NCBI GenBank assembly: GCA_024278725.1
Contig: JAJRSQ010000179.1
Location: 1 to 10,985 of the forward strand
Reading direction: 5' to 3'
Source: Chloroflexota bacterium
GTDB lineage: Bacteria; Chloroflexota; Anaerolineae; 4572-78
DNA length: 10,985 nt
Part shown: in pieces, positions 1 through 6,663 of the stretch
Numbering within the stretch: position 1 is the stretch's first letter
Layout of the letters: each line of letters begins with the position of its first letter
Notes under the pieces: model-generated
The model's input: the letters and a program-made list of their open reading frames with translations, nothing else
What the model was told of the DNA's origin: nothing
The model's database searches: none
Made by a program: the position numbers and the translations under genes

Positions 1-1118
1 GCAAAATCTACGGCGGGGATGTGTGCGCCGTTGACAACTTTCAACCAAGAATCCCAGATGAGTTGAATTTTGATGGGCAGGTTGATGGTGAGAAACTGCA
101 CCATAAACGCTCCGCCCCATACGACGGCAATCAACGTATACAGGTAGACGAATTTCATGCCCCCCGCCGGTGGCGAGAATTTCACCCGGCGGTCAACAAA
201 TGAGCGCAACCATGCGAAGGTATCCGCTTGCAAATTCCGTTGCCCGAAAATAGATGAGAGTAGAAAATATCCATCCATTTTTGAGAAGAGCCAGAACTGG
301 CTGGTTATGCCCAGCATAGACATCAACAACTGGAATTTGATGATTTTGACCGCCACCACGGGCAGCGCAATCAAACCGATTTTCACCCCGTACAGCACAT
401 AAACCAAACCACTGATGAAGAATACATCCCACACCAGCCCTGCCGCCAGCGGGAGAAACCGCGCCGCGCGCGGAATCGCCCAGATGTTGTGCATCACCGT
501 CTGGCTCATCGGGAAAAATCCCAGCCGCTGTGTCCAGGTGATGGTCGCATCAATCCCTTTGGCACGCGCCGCCACAAAATGCGACAATTCATGCATCGCC
601 ATGGTCAACAGCCACAACAGCATCCCAACCAAAATGATGACGGCGTAATGATCTGCCCAAAAATAATCGGTGCGACGGGGCCACAATGACGGGTTGGTAA
701 TCAACAATCCGGCTGCCGGAATAACAAATGCCATCCAGCCGAGCAACACCGGCTTCGAGAAAATTCTCTGCGCCCAACGTTGCGGGATTAATGCCGTATC
801 CGCTTTTGGCGCCGGCTGTGCGGTGGCTAACGGCGCACCATCAATTTCGGCGACAAAATCGCAATCCACGAATGCCGTGGCAACATCGAGCAAATCTTCA
901 TCGGGAAACGGATTGAACGCTTCTTCAAAATTTTTGCGGGCGCGGTCAAGGGTCAAACCGTCGTTCAGCCAGTCAATGAATTGCAACCCTTCCGGGGGCA
1001 ATTCCAGAAATTGACCGTTGCGTCCAACAATTGCCACACCGTTTTCAAGCTGCCGGGAAAGCGGATGTAGCCGAAGAACACTATCAAGCGTTATCGCCGG
1101 AACATGTGCATCCTGCAT
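1..1118 (-). CDS. PqqD-like domain / M50-type zinc metallopeptidase, membrane protein (3' end beyond window)
   Basis: This open frame runs off the left edge (372 complete codons seen), so the C-terminus is missing. Residues about 10-90 are soluble and resemble a PqqD-like winged-helix domain (HPLSRQLENG followed by a helical section); this is a remote resemblance judged by eye. Hydrophobic segments follow, with the zinc motif HELSH at residues 176-180 (HExxH) and the downstream KMDGYFLL, whose Asp282 fits the third metal ligand of M50-family intramembrane or peptide-processing proteases. More transmembrane segments follow to the edge. Related PqqD-M50 proteins are known near peptide-modification and export genes; no such partner is visible here. 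ATG at 1118 was chosen because TTTGGGGA lies just upstream. An in-frame ATG at 1139, right after an in-frame TAA, is possible but has no Shine-Dalgarno sequence. The gene has a strong promoter at 1201-1228. The family call is good; the substrate is unknown. Confidence 0.8.
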   Translation of the reverse strand, partial: MQDAHVPAITLDSVLRLHPLSRQLENGVAIVGRNGQFLELPPEGLQFIDWLNDGLTLDRARKNFEEAFNPFPDEDLLDVATAFVDCDFVAEIDGAPLATAQPAPKADTALIPQRWAQRIFSKPVLLGWMAFVIPAAGLLITNPSLWPRRTDYFWADHYAVIILVGMLLWLLTMAMHELSHFVAARAKGIDATITWTQRLGFFPMSQTVMHNIWAIPRAARFLPLAAGLVWDVFFISGLVYVLYGVKIGLIALPVVAVKIIKFQLLMSMLGITSQFWLFSKMDGYFLLSSIFGQRNLQADTFAWLRSFVDRRVKFSPPAGGMKFVYLYTLIAVVWGGAFMVQFLTINLPIKIQLIWDSWLKVVNGAHIPAVDF

Positions 1119-1200
1119 AGGGGTTCCCCAAAGTGGCATTTACACCAATATAGCTGACCATCCTGTGTCGAGTACGTTGTGAAGAGTGAAGTTATATTCG

Positions 1201-1228
1201 AGTATATCCATATTTTTTGAATTGTCAA
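1201..1228 (-). promoter_or_regulatory. Sigma70-type promoter for the M50 peptidase gene
   Basis: On the minus strand a perfect TTGACA (1228-1223) is followed after 16 bases by TATACT (1206-1201). The surrounding DNA is AT-rich, and the predicted start of transcription near 1194 gives a leader of about 55-75 bases. The palindrome GGGGTTCCCC (1120-1129) lies in that leader, immediately before the chosen ATG. Confidence 0.75.
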
Positions 1229-1275
1229 GAAACCGTTAGTACTACATAAGAAATTGGGTATAATTTTTCGCGCAT

Positions 1276-1310
1276 AAAAAAAGACGGCTTTCTTTTTCAA
1301 GAAAACCGTC
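1276..1310 (-). terminator. Rho-independent terminator of tRNA-Arg
   Basis: On the minus strand a 12-bp stem (1310-1299 with 1294-1283, one G-T wobble) closed by a GAAA tetraloop is followed by seven T (1282-1276). It starts about 10 bases after the tRNA 3' end, so it ends the tRNA transcript and separates it from the M50 gene downstream. Confidence 0.9.
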
Positions 1311-1319
1311 CGTCATTTG

Positions 1320-1391
1320 TACCCCCGCCGCGATTCGAACGCGGGCTCCCGGCTCCGGAGGCCGGTGCTCTATCCACTGAGCTACGGGGGC
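1320..1391 (-). tRNA. tRNA-Arg (anticodon CCG)
   Basis: The minus strand folds into a full cloverleaf of 72 bases. The acceptor stem is GCCCCCG with CGGGGGT (a G-T pair at position 1-72) and discriminator A. The D arm is GCTC/GAGC, the anticodon stem is CCGGC/GCCGG around loop CTCCGGA (anticodon CCG, reading CGG), and the T arm is CCGCG/CGCGG around TTCGAAT. The 3' CCA is not encoded (the genome has CAA after the discriminator) and must be added by the CCA-adding enzyme. The gene is a single-gene unit with its own promoter (1403-1431) and terminator (1276-1310). Confidence 0.96.
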
Positions 1392-1402
1392 GCACCGCCG
1401 AA

Positions 1403-1431
1403 AGTTTAGCACTTTTCACGCGGTTTGGCAA
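1403..1431 (-). promoter_or_regulatory. Promoter of tRNA-Arg
   Basis: On the minus strand TTGCCA (1431-1426), a 17-base spacer and TAAACT (1408-1403) lie 12 bases before the tRNA 5' end. The promoter sits wholly in the 47-bp gap after the glycosyltransferase stop codon, so the tRNA need not depend on read-through from that gene. Confidence 0.75.
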
Positions 1432-1438
1432 AGCGATA

Positions 1439-2986
1439 TTACTCTGTTGGGACGAGCCGGTAGCGGTACACGTCCACCCCGACAAAGTGCGCCTCGTCCT
1501 GCAATGTGCCGTGTTCCTGCAACCACTGCCGCACCAACTGCCGATTGTCCCACTGCGCTTCTTCCGACACCACAAAATAGAGCGACCCCACCCCGGCGGT
1601 CAACCTGCGCATGTCCGCATCCACTTCCGCCGGCGTGCGTCCGCTGTTCGTCCACACTCCTTCCAGCATATTGAACGGCGCGCGGAAATAATATTCAAAG
1701 GTATAATGCAGATACGGCATCTGAAACAACACCACCGGCGCGGGATTATTCAGCACCAGCGGCAAATACACGGTGAACGGCGCATCAACGGGCGAGGCGG
1801 ACGCTTGCGGCGCAGCCTCAACGGGGGCGGCGGGGGTTGCCGCCACATATGCCGCCGCCTGCCGAAAATCGGCTTTAATGGTGATGGTCTGCTGGCGCCC
1901 GATGCCCCATCCGTTGACCGCCACCCACGCGACCAGCAGACTCCAGCCGAGCCAGTGCATCCGCTGCCACAGGGCATCAATCCCCAACGCCACCAAAAAG
2001 AAGAACGCGGGCGCGATGTAAATGAGATACCGGTCTTCAAACACGGCGACCCGCAGGGAAATCAGATATACTGCCGCCACCGGGAGCGCCCACCACCCCA
2101 CCAATTGCATCCGCCGCCGAACGGGAGCATCGGCGAACAACGCGCCAATCATCACCAGTGCCACCATCGCCCCCATTAAAACGATGGCGTAACTTTGGCG
2201 CAAAACCCCCACGCTGTAAAAATGAATCAGCAAATTCAGCATGGTCTTCAGGGGATAAAAGGGATGTCCGCTCCGGAAGCCGTCTCTCAGCAACGGGAAT
2301 TGCCATGCCAGCAAAGGCAGATAGGGCAAGGTGAGCGCCGCCAGCACCGCCAGCATCTGCCGCCATTGACGGCGAGCGCGCCGCCACGCCAGCATCGTCC
2401 ACAGCCCGTACACCCCCAGCATCAGTGGCGAAAGGATGTGCAGGTAAAACGAAAGGCTGGTCACCCCCGCGAAAGCGCCCCACCATCTTCCCTTTGCGGT
2501 GCGAGCGGTGAGCGCCCGCTGAAACAAAATTACCGCCAACAGCACGGCGCTCATCAGCCAGCTATACATTTTTGCTTCCTGAGAATACCACACCAGATAC
2601 GGCGCAGTTGCCATCAGCGCGGCGGCAATCAGCCCGACCCGCTTTTTCAGCCCCAGCGCGTTGCTTGCCGCCCATGCCAGCGCCACAGAAAGTGTCCCGC
2701 CGACAACCGACAGAAAGCGCAGCGCAAATTCGCTGTCGCCGGTGAGCGCGCGCCAGCCGTGCAGCGCCACAAAATAGAGCGGTCCATTGTGCCCCTGCCG
2801 GGTCAGCCCGCGCAAAAGTTGCGGCAACGCGCCGGATGAAAAACGGATGGCGTCCACTTCGTCCCGCCACAGGCTTTGAAAATCAAGATGATAGACGCGC
2901 ACGGCGAACGCCACCAGCAAAATTATCAGCAGCAGTTCGGCGGATGGTTGATGTTTTTTTGGGGATGGTGTTGCAGGCGTTTCCAT
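1439..2986 (-). CDS. GT39/ArnT-type multipass membrane glycosyltransferase
   Basis: A 515-residue polytopic protein of the GT-C class (protein mannosyltransferase/ArnT-like, glycosyltransferase family 39). After a cytoplasmic Pro/Lys-rich start and a first membrane helix (about 17-33), the first outer loop carries LWRDE (Asp42, Glu43), the acidic pair expected to act on a lipid-linked sugar donor. GHNGPLYF and GDSEFALRF are further landmarks of the family. About ten hydrophobic segments follow, then a C-terminal extracytoplasmic domain with YLPLV, a motif common in Chloroflexota surface proteins. The sugar and acceptor cannot be predicted. ATG 2986 was chosen because the N-terminal helix begins soon after it; the longer frame starting at 3043 begins inside a dispersed repeat. 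The Shine-Dalgarno sequence is weak (GCGGAA). There is no partner gene in an operon. Confidence 0.85.
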   Translation of the reverse strand: METPATPSPKKHQPSAELLLIILLVAFAVRVYHLDFQSLWRDEVDAIRFSSGALPQLLRGLTRQGHNGPLYFVALHGWRALTGDSEFALRFLSVVGGTLSVALAWAASNALGLKKRVGLIAAALMATAPYLVWYSQEAKMYSWLMSAVLLAVILFQRALTARTAKGRWWGAFAGVTSLSFYLHILSPLMLGVYGLWTMLAWRRARRQWRQMLAVLAALTLPYLPLLAWQFPLLRDGFRSGHPFYPLKTMLNLLIHFYSVGVLRQSYAIVLMGAMVALVMIGALFADAPVRRRMQLVGWWALPVAAVYLISLRVAVFEDRYLIYIAPAFFFLVALGIDALWQRMHWLGWSLLVAWVAVNGWGIGRQQTITIKADFRQAAAYVAATPAAPVEAAPQASASPVDAPFTVYLPLVLNNPAPVVLFQMPYLHYTFEYYFRAPFNMLEGVWTNSGRTPAEVDADMRRLTAGVGSLYFVVSEEAQWDNRQLVRQWLQEHGTLQDEAHFVGVDVYRYRLVPTE

Positions 2987-3038
2987 ACAATTTCCGCTGG
3001 GTGGTGGTGTTTTTTGACTGATGCAAAGATAGCCGGTT

Positions 3039-3115
3039 GTCATTGCGAGGCGTGCAACGCCGAAGCAATCTCCGTCATTAAAGCGTGGAGATTGCTTCGC
3101 TACGCTCGCAATGAC
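3039..3115. repeat. Dispersed-type imperfect palindromic repeat (REP/MITE-like)
   Basis: The two ends are inverted copies. One arm begins GTCATTGCGAG and contains GAAGCAATCTCC; the other contains GGAGATTGCTTCG and ends CTCGCAATGAC. The centre is a short AT-rich loop. Elements with this GTCATTGCGAG...GAAGCAATC sequence are common intergenic repeats in many bacterial genomes. Only one copy is in this window. It lies upstream of the glycosyltransferase gene and downstream of the Pro/Thr-rich protein gene. Confidence 0.8.
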
Positions 3116-3167
3116 ATTTGCGTATCTCGTCAGTCAATTTGAATCACTACCAATTTCCGCTGAAAAG

Positions 3168-3193
3168 GAAAAAGCCGGAATAATCCGGCTTTT
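3168..3193 (-). terminator. Rho-independent terminator after the Pro/Thr-rich protein gene
   Basis: On the minus strand a 10-bp perfect stem AAAAGCCGGA/TCCGGCTTTT (3193-3184 with 3179-3170) with a 4-base loop is followed by further T residues. It lies 17 bases past the stop codon at 3210. Confidence 0.85.
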
Positions 3194-3209
3194 CGGGATG
3201 ATACAAACG

Positions 3210-3833
3210 CTATGAATCGCGGTTCAGTTTTTTACCGCGCCAATTCATGAACACAAAAAACCCGCTGATGCCCACCAGCGCAACAGCGCCCAGGCACATC
3301 AGGCTGTATGCCAGCCACTGCACCAGCGTATCAACCAGTTTCACCTGATTGACCACCACGCCCGAATCGGACACGGGGGCGAGGGTGGGCGAGGGTGCAG
3401 GCAGGCGCAGCGCGGTGGGGGTGGGTTCAACCGGCTCCAGCACCGCGGTGTTGGTCACCACATTCGATTGCACGGGGGGCGCGGTGGGTGTGGGTTGCAC
3501 CGGGTCGGGCGCAGCGCCGCCCTGAATCTGCTGCACCGGCTGGGTGGCGGTCGGTTCTGCCGGTACGGGCGCGGCAACCGCCGGGGTGTCGGTGGGTGCG
3601 GGCGGCGGCACCGGCGTATTCGTCGGGGGGACGGGGGTGGGCGGCACAGGCGTCGGGGGTACTGGGGTCGGGGTTGCCACCGCCGATGTCTGCACCGACG
3701 ATTGGAACAGCGAGTATACGGGCGTTTCCCCGCCGGCAACCGCCCAGATTGCCACCGCAGAAACCGCAATCACCAGCGTCCAGCGCAGTGCCGTAAATTG
3801 CCATTGTTTTTTATCGAATGATGAAAATTTCAA
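3210..3833 (-). CDS. Two-helix membrane protein with long Pro/Thr-rich linker
   Basis: About 207 residues in three parts: a short basic N-terminus and first membrane helix (about 16-35), a long low-complexity linker (about 50-150) built on TPVPP-type repeats, and a second helix (about 173-195) ending in the basic tail NWRGKKLNRDS. This arrangement suggests a protein whose linker lies on the outer face between two anchors, perhaps crossing the cell wall space. No enzyme motif is seen and the function is unknown. Such linkers are typical of Chloroflexota. A TTG start at 3833 is preferred because AAGGAG lies 7 bases upstream; the longer GTG start at 3851 has no Shine-Dalgarno sequence and would place AAGGAG inside the coding frame. 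It is transcribed divergently from the acylase gene. The linker DNA is GC-rich and repetitive, so length variation is likely. Confidence 0.75.
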   Translation of the reverse strand: MKFSSFDKKQWQFTALRWTLVIAVSAVAIWAVAGGETPVYSLFQSSVQTSAVATPTPVPPTPVPPTPVPPTNTPVPPPAPTDTPAVAAPVPAEPTATQPVQQIQGGAAPDPVQPTPTAPPVQSNVVTNTAVLEPVEPTPTALRLPAPSPTLAPVSDSGVVVNQVKLVDTLVQWLAYSLMCLGAVALVGISGFFVFMNWRGKKLNRDS

Positions 3834-3915
3834 ACGCTCGTCTCCTTCCACTACCAGCCGAGTGCCGGTTCAAAAAAGAACCAACCCGGTTACCGCATCG
3901 GGCTGGCGGAACGCT

Positions 3916-3944
3916 ATTATATCAAATGCCGGTGGCATCGCCAA
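3916..3944 (-). promoter_or_regulatory. Promoter for the Pro/Thr-rich protein gene (divergent pair)
   Basis: On the minus strand TTGGCG (3944-3939, 4 of 6 consensus), a 17-base spacer and a perfect TATAAT (3921-3916). Its -35 box is only 5 bp from the -35 box of the opposite promoter at 3950-3978. The predicted leader is about 75 bases. Confidence 0.65.
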
Positions 3945-3949
3945 ATTTC

Positions 3950-3978
3950 TTGACACACCCCTTTGAGTATGCTATTCT
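3950..3978 (+). promoter_or_regulatory. Promoter for the penicillin acylase family gene
   Basis: TTGACA (3950-3955), a 17-base spacer and TATTCT (3973-3978) lie upstream of the ATG at 4016. The start of transcription near 3985 gives a leader of about 30 bases containing the ribosome binding site GAGGTG (about 4005-4010). Confidence 0.75.
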
Positions 3979-4015
3979 TCCATTTTATTCCATCCTATAA
4001 AAAAGAGGTGTAGCA

Positions 4016-6385
4016 ATGCGTATGGTTCGCAATGGTTTATTTGTTTTGGGCTTGATTTTGGTGCTGGTATTCAGCGGCGGATTCTTTTATCTGCGCAGTA
4101 GTTTGCCTAAAACCGAGGGCACGGAAGTGATTGCCGGCTTGGACGGTCAGGTGGAAATTGTCCGCGACGCGGATGGCGTGCCGCACATTTTCGCCGCCAC
4201 CGACCACGACGCATTGTTTGCGTTGGGATACGTGCATGCCCAAGACCGCATGTGGCAGATGGAGTTCCAACGGCGCGTCGGCGCGGGGCGATTGAGCGAG
4301 GTTCTGGGCGACGCCACCCTCGACACCGATAAATTCATCCGCACGATGGGCTTTTACCGTTCCGCCAAAGAGGCGTGGGACGCGCTGGATGATTCGACCC
4401 AACAATCTTTGCAAGCCTATGTGGACGGGGTGAACGCATGGATTGATGAAAAGCACACCCTTCCGCCCGAATTTCTGATTCTGGGTTTCAAACCCGAACC
4501 GTGGACTGTGTATGATTCGATGGTCTGGGCGAAAATGATGTCATGGGATTTGGGCGGCAATTACGACAAGGAACTGCTGCGGGTGAAAGTGGCGCAGGCG
4601 GTGGGGGCAACCCGCGCCGCCGAATTAATCCCCGGCTACCCCACCGACGGCACGACCATTCTGGCATCAAACTATCTCGCGCCGGATGTGGCTTCCAACC
4701 TGCTCAACATCGACAACACCCTGCAAACGCAATTCAACCTCGGCGGGCTGGATGTCGGCAGCAACGATTGGGTGGTCTCCGGCGACCTGACCGATACCGG
4801 CTTGCCCTCGCTGGCAAACGACCCGCATTTGGGCGCGCGCATTCCTTCCATTTGGTATCTGGTGGAATTACAGGGCGATAAACTGCACACCGTCGGCGCG
4901 AGTTTCCCCGGTTTGCCCTTCCTGCCCATCGGACATAATGAAAACATTGCCTGGGGAGTCACCAATTTGGGACCCGACGTGCAGGATTTGTATCTGGAAA
5001 AAATCAATCCCGAAAACCTCAATCAATATGAAGTGAACGGGGAATGGGTGGATATGACCATTGTGGAAGAACCCATCTTCGTCAAAGGCAAAGACGAGCC
5101 GATTTTGTGGGCGGCGCGCAGCACTCGCCACGGACCGCTCATCAGCGATGTGAGCGGCAGCGCCCCTTTCCCCGTTGCCATGCAATGGACGGCGCTGGAT
5201 AGCAACGACACCACCGTCGAAGCCTATATGCAATTAAATTACGCCACCAATTGGGATGAATTCACCACCGCACTGAAAAAATATGTTGCGCCCAGCCAAA
5301 ATTTTGTTTTCGCGGACAAGGCGGGGAATATCGGCTATTATGCGCCGGGGAGAATTCCCATCCGCAGCCAGGGCGACGGCTCCGTCCCCGTGCCGGGCTG
5401 GACGGACGTCTACCGTTGGACGGGGTGGATTCCGTTTGAAGATTTGCCCAACGTCTACAACCCCGAATCGGGATTCGTCGCCACCGCCAACAACCGATCC
5501 GTGCCCGATGATTATCCGTACTTCATCACCAACGACTGGACACCGCCCTACCGCGCGGAACGCATCACCGAACTCATCAAAGAAATGAGCAGCAACGGCG
5601 AGAAAATCTCGGTGGCGGATATGGCAGCCATCCAAGCCGACCAACTCAGCACGGAAACGCGCGATTTACTGCCCCTGCTGCAAAGCCTCACCCCCGCGGA
5701 TGAACGGCAAACAAAGGCGCTGGAATACCTGCAAAACTGGGATGGCAGCACCGCCGTTGATAGCATCGCCACCAGTATTTACGAAGCGTGGATGATGGAA
5801 TTCGAGCAGGTTCTGCTGGAAGATGACCTTTCGGGAAAATTGTATGATGATTTCGTTATGCGCCAGCATCCCGTATTTTTGAAAAATGTGGTCAACGACC
5901 CGAACAACACATGGTGCGATAATTTCCTCACCACCCCCACCGAAACCTGCAATGATGCCGCCGGAGAAGCGTTAGACCGCGCCCTCGATTTGCTGACTGA
6001 AAAGATGGGCAAAAACATGAAGAAATGGGCGTGGGGAAATATCCACAAAACGCAGTACCCGCACAACCCCTTCAGCGAAGTCCCCGCGCTGAAACGTTTC
6101 TTCCACCGCGAGATTGCCAACGGCGGCGACAAATACACTGTGAACGTCGCGCCCCCCCGCTACAACGATGCCTTCAACCAATATCACGTGCCAAGCTATC
6201 GCCACGTGGTGGATATGAGCAATTTCGACAATAGTATTTTTATGCACACTACGGGACAATCGGGTAATGTTCTCAGTCCGCATTATGATGATTTGATTGA
6301 ACGTCATCAAAAGGTCGAATATTTACCGATGACCTTCGGCAGAGAAAAAGCCACCGGCTCGGTGCTGATTCTGCGCCCGAAATAA
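4016..6385 (+). CDS. Penicillin acylase family protein (Ntn-hydrolase amidase), membrane-anchored
   Basis: 789 residues, the usual length for an uncleaved S45 peptidase/penicillin acylase precursor. Residues about 6-27 form a signal anchor or signal peptide, so the enzyme acts outside the cytoplasmic membrane. The alpha part has VEIVRDADGVPHIFA and GYVHAQDRMWQMEFQRR, the classic family start. The self-cleavage site is DVG|SNDWVVSG: Gly248/Ser249, with Ser249 becoming the N-terminal nucleophile of the beta chain. The beta part shows ANDPHLGARIPSIWY, GHNENIAWGVTN (306-317) and TANNR (490-494), where Asn492/493 fits the oxyanion residue. Cys634 and Cys645 could form a disulfide. Members cleave amide-linked acyl groups (beta-lactam side chains, acyl-homoserine lactones, other N-acyl compounds); the substrate here cannot be told. 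GAGGTG lies 5 bases before ATG 4016. It stands alone, with its own promoter and terminator. Confidence 0.94.
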   Translation: MRMVRNGLFVLGLILVLVFSGGFFYLRSSLPKTEGTEVIAGLDGQVEIVRDADGVPHIFAATDHDALFALGYVHAQDRMWQMEFQRRVGAGRLSEVLGDATLDTDKFIRTMGFYRSAKEAWDALDDSTQQSLQAYVDGVNAWIDEKHTLPPEFLILGFKPEPWTVYDSMVWAKMMSWDLGGNYDKELLRVKVAQAVGATRAAELIPGYPTDGTTILASNYLAPDVASNLLNIDNTLQTQFNLGGLDVGSNDWVVSGDLTDTGLPSLANDPHLGARIPSIWYLVELQGDKLHTVGASFPGLPFLPIGHNENIAWGVTNLGPDVQDLYLEKINPENLNQYEVNGEWVDMTIVEEPIFVKGKDEPILWAARSTRHGPLISDVSGSAPFPVAMQWTALDSNDTTVEAYMQLNYATNWDEFTTALKKYVAPSQNFVFADKAGNIGYYAPGRIPIRSQGDGSVPVPGWTDVYRWTGWIPFEDLPNVYNPESGFVATANNRSVPDDYPYFITNDWTPPYRAERITELIKEMSSNGEKISVADMAAIQADQLSTETRDLLPLLQSLTPADERQTKALEYLQNWDGSTAVDSIATSIYEAWMMEFEQVLLEDDLSGKLYDDFVMRQHPVFLKNVVNDPNNTWCDNFLTTPTETCNDAAGEALDRALDLLTEKMGKNMKKWAWGNIHKTQYPHNPFSEVPALKRFFHREIANGGDKYTVNVAPPRYNDAFNQYHVPSYRHVVDMSNFDNSIFMHTTGQSGNVLSPHYDDLIERHQKVEYLPMTFGREKATGSVLILRPK

Positions 6386-6403
6386 ACTTCGTCTGAAAAT
6401 AGA

Positions 6404-6441
6404 AACGCCCTGCCGAAATTATCTTCAGCAGGGCGTTTTTT
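6404..6441 (+). terminator. Rho-independent terminator after the acylase gene
   Basis: A perfect 10-bp stem AACGCCCTGC/GCAGGGCGTT (6404-6413 with 6428-6437) with a 14-base loop, followed by a T run to 6441. It begins 19 bases after the acylase stop. The convergent 34-codon gene ends at 6460, and the A-rich 5' flank of this hairpin could let it work on that strand too. Confidence 0.88.
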
Positions 6442-6459
6442 GTGTGGTCAAATTTAATT

Positions 6460-6564
6460 TTAAAATGGCACAACTTTCCCCAGGGCAACCAATCCGAAAC
6501 AACCCAATATCACCACTGCGAAAAAGAACAGAATTGCCAGCGCCAGAAGTTGTTGTCTGGTCAT
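6460..6564 (-). CDS. Small hydrophobic membrane protein (34 aa), function unknown
   Basis: A 34-codon frame encodes MTRQQLLALAI, a hydrophobic run, and the C-terminus GLVALGKVVPF, ending in TAA. Residues about 6-29 form one transmembrane helix with a lone Cys in GCFG; the N-terminus is short and polar (Thr, Arg, two Gln). No family is recognised. Support that it is real comes from the signals: AAAGGAG lies 7 bases before the ATG, and a promoter TTGACA-16-TATGCT (6628-6601) places transcription start about 30 bases upstream. The gene is convergent with the acylase and sits next to the insertion sequence. Single-helix proteins of this size often modify a larger membrane complex or act as small toxins; neither can be claimed here. 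Confidence 0.7.
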   Translation of the reverse strand: MTRQQLLALAILFFFAVVILGCFGLVALGKVVPF

Positions 6565-6600
6565 GCGCCTACTCCTTTGCTTTACCATAACGACACTTTT

Positions 6601-6628
6601 AGCATAACATAAAACTGCCGTTTGTCAA
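6601..6628 (-). promoter_or_regulatory. Promoter of the 34-codon membrane protein gene
   Basis: On the minus strand TTGACA (6628-6623), 16 bases, then TATGCT (6606-6601). The 10-mer GAGTAGGCGC occurs twice on this strand: once just before the -35 box (6638-6629) and once between the Shine-Dalgarno core and the ATG (6574-6565). Confidence 0.75.
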
Positions 6629-6648
6629 GCGCCTACTCATCCGCTCAA

Positions 6649-6663
6649 CAATTCTCATTTTGA
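6649..6663 (+). repeat. IS left terminal inverted repeat
   Basis: CAATTCTCATTTTGA is the exact reverse complement of 8057-8071. The transposase stop codon (TAG on the minus strand, 6666-6664) directly abuts it. Confidence 0.85.

Noticed and set aside
1487..2179. 230-codon open frame on the plus strand
   Set aside because: It lies wholly antisense to the glycosyltransferase gene; its His/Pro/Arg-rich product is the usual shadow of a GC-rich membrane protein gene.
2987..3043. Longer N-terminus of the glycosyltransferase starting at 3043
   Set aside because: That ATG lies inside the dispersed palindromic repeat and has no ribosome site; the membrane protein start is well explained by ATG 2986.
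3544..3966. Gly/Val repeat ORF (140 codons, plus strand)
   Set aside because: It is the antisense reading of the TPVPP repeats and runs through both divergent promoters.
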